From NCBI RefSeq assembly GCF_001578705.1, contig NZ_KQ969037.1, forward strand, positions 787,908 through 851,907: a stretch of 64,000 nucleotides of DNA. Reading direction: 5' to 3'. The translations under genes were made by a program, and so were the position numbers. This document shows, in pieces, positions 61,643-64,000 of this stretch. The DNA is from Streptococcus oralis. GTDB lineage: Bacteria > Bacillota > Bacilli > Lactobacillales > Streptococcaceae. The notes beneath the pieces were generated by a model. That model saw nothing but the letters and a program-made list of their open reading frames with translations, had not been told where the DNA came from and ran no database searches. Numbering within the stretch: the first letter of the stretch is position 1; every line of letters starts with the position of its first letter.

Positions 61643-62914
61643 ATGCCAGACAATCTCGCGCTTCGCATGCGCCCTAAAACCATCGACCAGGTCATCGGTC
61701 AAGAGCATCTGGTCGGACCTGGAAAAATCATCCGCCGCATGGTGGAAGCCAATCGTCTGTCCTCCATGATTCTCTACGGACCACCAGGAATCGGCAAAAC
61801 CAGCATTGCCTCTGCCATCGCTGGAACGACCAAGTATGCCTTTCGGACCTTTAACGCGACAGTGGATAGTAAAAAGCGACTCCAAGAAATCGCAGAAGAA
61901 GCTAAATTTTCTGGAGGTCTCGTCCTATTGCTAGACGAGATTCATAGACTAGATAAAACCAAGCAAGACTTCCTCTTGCCTCTCTTGGAAAGTGGTCTAG
62001 TCATCATGATTGGCGCTACGACTGAAAATCCTTTCTTTTCTGTCACTCCAGCCATCCGTAGCCGTGTTCAGATTTTTGAATTAGAACCCTTGTCCAATCA
62101 AGACGTCAAAGAGGCGATTCAAATCGCTCTAACTGACCCTCAACGTGGTTTTGACTTCCCAGTAGAGTTAGATGAGGACGCCCTTGATTTCATCGCAACC
62201 TCTACTAATGGTGACCTCCGTTCTGCCTTTAATTCACTAGATTTGGCTGTTCTCTCTACTCCAGCAAATGATAAAGGCATTCACCATATAACGCTTGACA
62301 TCATGGAAAATAGCCTGCAGCGGAGCTATATTACTATGGATAAGGATGGCGACGGGCACTACGATGTCCTCTCTGCTCTACAAAAATCCATCCGTGGCTC
62401 AGATGTCGATGCCAGCCTACACTACGCAGCACGCTTGATTGAAGCTGGTGATCTGCCTAGTCTCGCTCGTCGCTTGACCGTTATCGCCTATGAAGATATC
62501 GGTTTGGCCAATCCTGAAGCTCAGATCCATACCGTAACTGCTCTAGATGCTGCTCAAAAGATTGGATTCCCAGAAGCTCGCATCCTCATTGCCAATATTG
62601 TCATTGATTTGGCGCTATCGCCCAAGTCCAACTCAGCCTATGTGGCCATGGACAAGGCTCTTGCTGATCTCAAAACATCAGGGCATTTACCCATTCCACG
62701 GCACCTGCGTGATGGTCACTACAGTGGGAGCAAGGAACTGGGAAACGCCCAAGACTATCTTTATCCACATAACTATCCTGGAAACTGGGTCAAGCAAGAC
62801 TATCTGCCAGAAAAAATCAAAGACCAGCACTATTTCACTCCGAAAGATACTGGCAAATACGAACGGGCCTTGGCGCAACGCAAGGAAACCATTGATAAAT
62901 TGCGGGACTTGTGA
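61643..62914 (+). CDS. rarA: Replication-associated recombination protein RarA (MgsA)
   Basis: A AAA+ ATPase acting at stalled forks. The 423-residue product has DNLALRMRPKTIDQVIGQEHLVGPGK, Walker A ILYGPPGIGKTSIASAIAG near residue 46, Walker B VLLLDEIHRLDKTKQDFLL, sensor 1 IGATTENPFFSVTPAIRSR, and the C-terminal tetramerisation/MgsA domain ending YERALAQRKETIDKLRDL. The start at 61643 has GAAAGGACTGCT; ATG at 61625 is a weaker option. The gene lies directly upstream of 6S RNA, an arrangement shared in part with Bacillus. Confidence 0.96.
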   Translation: MPDNLALRMRPKTIDQVIGQEHLVGPGKIIRRMVEANRLSSMILYGPPGIGKTSIASAIAGTTKYAFRTFNATVDSKKRLQEIAEEAKFSGGLVLLLDEIHRLDKTKQDFLLPLLESGLVIMIGATTENPFFSVTPAIRSRVQIFELEPLSNQDVKEAIQIALTDPQRGFDFPVELDEDALDFIATSTNGDLRSAFNSLDLAVLSTPANDKGIHHITLDIMENSLQRSYITMDKDGDGHYDVLSALQKSIRGSDVDASLHYAARLIEAGDLPSLARRLTVIAYEDIGLANPEAQIHTVTALDAAQKIGFPEARILIANIVIDLALSPKSNSAYVAMDKALADLKTSGHLPIPRHLRDGHYSGSKELGNAQDYLYPHNYPGNWVKQDYLPEKIKDQHYFTPKDTGKYERALAQRKETIDKLRDL

Positions 62915-62943
62915 AATCCTTTTCAAATAATTGCATTTCCCTC

Positions 62944-62971
62944 TTGATTTTTTTTGAAAAAGTGGTATTAT
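62944..62971 (+). promoter_or_regulatory. Promoter of 6S RNA
   Basis: TTGATT (62944-62949), 16 bp, TATTAT (62966-62971). Transcription would begin at about 62978-62981, where the 6S closing stem begins. Confidence 0.65.
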
Positions 62972-62980
62972 ATAAACATA

Positions 62981-63175
62981 GAAACGCTGTGGTGTACGAC
63001 TTCACACTTAAGTGTTGACCGACTATTTTTTGTATTTTTAGGGAAACAAAAGTCTTCTAACAGCATGTAGGCCGTCTCACACGGAAACAGCTTCAGTTAG
63101 AGCGAGTTGCCCACCTGCTTAATTGCGCGGGTTCAATACAAACCGTGAAGTTTCGGCACCAATACAGCTTTTTCT
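62981..63175 (+). ncRNA. ssrS: 6S RNA
   Basis: 6S RNA mimics an open promoter and binds vegetative RNA polymerase. The 195-nt segment has no reading frame and folds as expected: closing stem GCTGTGGTG (62986-62994) with CACC (63157-63160) and ACAGC (63164-63168); a second block GACTTCAC (62998-63005) with GTGAAGTT (63045-63052 on the 3' side at 63145-63152); a large unpaired middle; and an apical arm GCATGTAGGC / GCCCACCTGC. The position after rarA and before an Rrf2 gene is a known Firmicute context. The 3' end meets tRNA-Lys with no room for a separate promoter. Confidence 0.8.
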
Positions 63176-63177
63176 TT

Positions 63178-63250
63178 GCCTCCTTAGCTCAGTTGGTAGA
63201 GCAGTAGACTCTTAATCTATGGGTCGCAGGTTCGAGCCCTGCAGGGGGCA
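63178..63250 (+). tRNA. tRNA-Lys (anticodon CTT)
   Basis: A 73-nt cloverleaf: acceptor GCCTCCT / AGGGGGC, D arm GCTC...GAGC, anticodon stem GTAGA / TCTAT with loop CTCTTAA (anticodon CTT, reading AAG), variable GGGTC, T arm GCAGG-TTCGAGC-CCTGC, discriminator A. CCA is not encoded. There is only a two-base gap to the 6S RNA end as drawn, so both probably come from one transcript, cut by RNase P. Confidence 0.95.
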
Positions 63251-63264
63251 TCTAAATCAACAGG

Positions 63265-63291
63265 AAAAAGCCTTAAAATTAAGGCTTTTTT
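63265..63291 (+). terminator. Terminator after tRNA-Lys
   Basis: AAAAAGCCTTAA pairs with TTAAGGCTTTTT, followed by further T. It ends the 6S-tRNA-Lys transcript. Confidence 0.85.
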
Positions 63292-63397
63292 GTTGTTCTA
63301 AAGTAGATTTGTCCCACTTTTTTTATGAGCAATCTTTCCAAACATCTTTAATCTTATGACACTCTTAAAAAATTTTTTTTAATTTAAAACAAAAGTC

Positions 63398-63446
63398 TTG
63401 CTTTTCATTTTATTTATGATATACTTGTTCTTGCATCTGATACATG
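63398..63446 (+). promoter_or_regulatory. Promoter and operator of the Rrf2 gene
   Basis: TTGCTT (63398-63403), 16 bp, TATACT (63420-63425). The dyad-like CTTGCATCTGATACATG (63430-63446) covers the expected start point and matches 63934-63950 at 14 of 17 positions. Confidence 0.65.
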
Positions 63447-63463
63447 TTACAAAAGGAGTCGAT

Positions 63464-63895
63464 ATGGATACAAAATTCTCAGTTGCTTTGCATATCCTAA
63501 CAATGATTAGCGAGAGCAAGGAAACCCTAAGTTCTCAAGCATTAGCTACTAGTGTTGGGACTAACGCTAGTTACATTCGAAAGGTGATTGCCTTATTGAA
63601 AAATGCAGGCTTGATTAGTTCCCAGCAAGGAAAAACGGGCTATCAACTCAGTAAATCTCCTAAGGAAATGACTTTACTGGAAATCTACTATGCTACTCAA
63701 GAAATCAAGCATATCAGTTTATTTCCTGTTCACCAAAATAGCAACCCTGATTGTCCCGTTGGAAAAAACATCCAAGGAGCAGTTTCACCACTTTTCGCTA
63801 GTGCCGAATCTCAACTAGAGAATGAATTGGCAAATCAAACTTTAGAAGATGTCATTGACAATTTATATAAACAAGCCAAACAAGTCCGAAACTGA
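63464..63895 (+). CDS. Rrf2 family transcriptional regulator
   Basis: A 143-residue Rrf2 protein: MDTKFSVALHILTMISESKE, then the winged helix LSSQALATSVGTNASYIRKVIALLKNAGLISSQQGKTGYQLSKSPKEMTLLEIYYATQ. It has a single cysteine in NPDCPVGK and therefore lacks the three-cysteine cluster of IscR/NsrR; it is closest to YwnA-type members. The start at 63464 has AAAAGGAGTCGAT; the frame extends upstream to 63398 but through the promoter. Matching operators at its own promoter and before the next gene imply control of itself and of that gene. Confidence 0.92.
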   Translation: MDTKFSVALHILTMISESKETLSSQALATSVGTNASYIRKVIALLKNAGLISSQQGKTGYQLSKSPKEMTLLEIYYATQEIKHISLFPVHQNSNPDCPVGKNIQGAVSPLFASAESQLENELANQTLEDVIDNLYKQAKQVRN

Positions 63896-63930
63896 TTTGA
63901 TAACAAGTCAGTTTTTACCAGAAGTAACAT

Positions 63931-63953
63931 ATACTTGCATTAGATACAAGTAT
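63931..63953 (+). promoter_or_regulatory. Rrf2-type operator before the gene at 63988
   Basis: ATACTTG-N9-CAAGTAT is a perfect 7-9-7 inverted repeat. Its core CTTGCATTAGATACAAG matches the site in the Rrf2 promoter. A TATACT box (63930-63935) overlaps its left arm. Confidence 0.7.
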
Positions 63954-63987
63954 ATACAGTCGAATTAAATAAAAAAAGAGAAAACAC

Positions 63988-64000
63988 ATGAAAGCCGCAC
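63988..64000 (+). CDS. Start of the Rrf2 target gene (truncated by window end)
   Basis: Only ATG and three codons (MKAA) are visible, after an AAGAGAAAAC ribosome region. An MKAA start is common in zinc-type alcohol dehydrogenase/quinone oxidoreductase proteins, but four residues cannot establish this. Confidence 0.45.

Noticed and set aside
63306-63320. TTTGTCCCA resembling one end of the 55269 repeat
   Set aside because: Only nine bases match and no partner end is nearby.

Overview
The window reads as the chromosome of a low-GC Gram-positive coccus of the Streptococcus mitis group (S. mitis / S. oralis / S. pneumoniae cluster). The grounds are gene content and order (divIVA-ylmHGFE-ftsZA, a murF-ddl-recR-pbp2b run, a sialic-acid locus, secA-aroG-acpS-alr-recG, nrdR-dnaB-dnaI), a complete BOX repeat, a YSIRK/LPxTG sialidase, and protein sequences close to pneumococcal ones as I remember them. 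The DivIVA tail, the PBP2b allele, the absence of a second sialidase gene next to the nan genes and several local insertions argue for a non-pneumococcal member, but the species cannot be fixed by eye.

Layout. 1-4.6 kb: an FtsX-type ABC exporter with a divergent TetR regulator, a broken 3' copy of gpmA, a divergent SnoaL-like/HxlR pair, intact gpmA and a small membrane protein. 4.6-13.6 kb: ileS under a T-box, then the division cluster divIVA, ylmH, ylmG, sepF, ylmE (apparently frameshifted), ftsZ, ftsA. 13.7-20.6 kb: an integral membrane protein, a Nudix hydrolase and the cell-wall/recombination run murF, ddl, recR, pbp2b. 20.8-34 kb: the sialic-acid regulon: RpiR-type regulator (nanR), ROK kinase, N-acetylneuraminate lyase, DUF624 and YhcH proteins, two ABC permeases and a lipoprotein, nanE, and a frameshifted nanA sialidase. 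A 1.3-kb accessory insert with a methyltransferase sits between nanR and the ROK gene, bounded by 39-bp direct repeats. 34-49.3 kb: an acetyl esterase, a short peptide gene behind a CiaR-like promoter, a BOX element, recG, alr, acpS, two DAHP synthases, secA, two small membrane proteins, der, a nitroreductase, dnaI, dnaB, nrdR. 49.3-55.4 kb: a GntR-controlled ABC transporter, lrgBA, a MarR regulator, DUF4649-trxA, an aquaglyceroporin, and a second HxlR/SnoaL pair. 55.4-64 kb: pepF, rsmE, prmA, a broken acetyltransferase, a Nudix hydrolase, an M50-like membrane protein, a DUF3013 protein, rarA, 6S RNA directly abutting tRNA-Lys, an Rrf2 regulator and the first codons of its probable target.

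How it works together. The nan genes form a complete route from cell-surface sialic acid release (NanA, if functional), through ABC uptake (ATPase encoded elsewhere), lyase, kinase and epimerase, to N-acetylglucosamine-6-phosphate. Three promoters in this locus (lyase, nanE, nanA) share one upstream pair of motifs at identical spacing, which I read as NanR activator sites, and cre-like sites add catabolite control. Other legible circuits are TetR (two operators between divergent promoters), two HxlR operators, a MarR operator present both at its own promoter and upstream of DUF4649-trxA, and a shared Rrf2 operator at 63.4 and 63.9 kb.

Three ordinary genes look broken: nanA and ylmE by one-base deletions and the acetyltransferase by a nonsense codon. 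These could be real or sequence errors. No insertion sequence, prophage or CRISPR array was seen.
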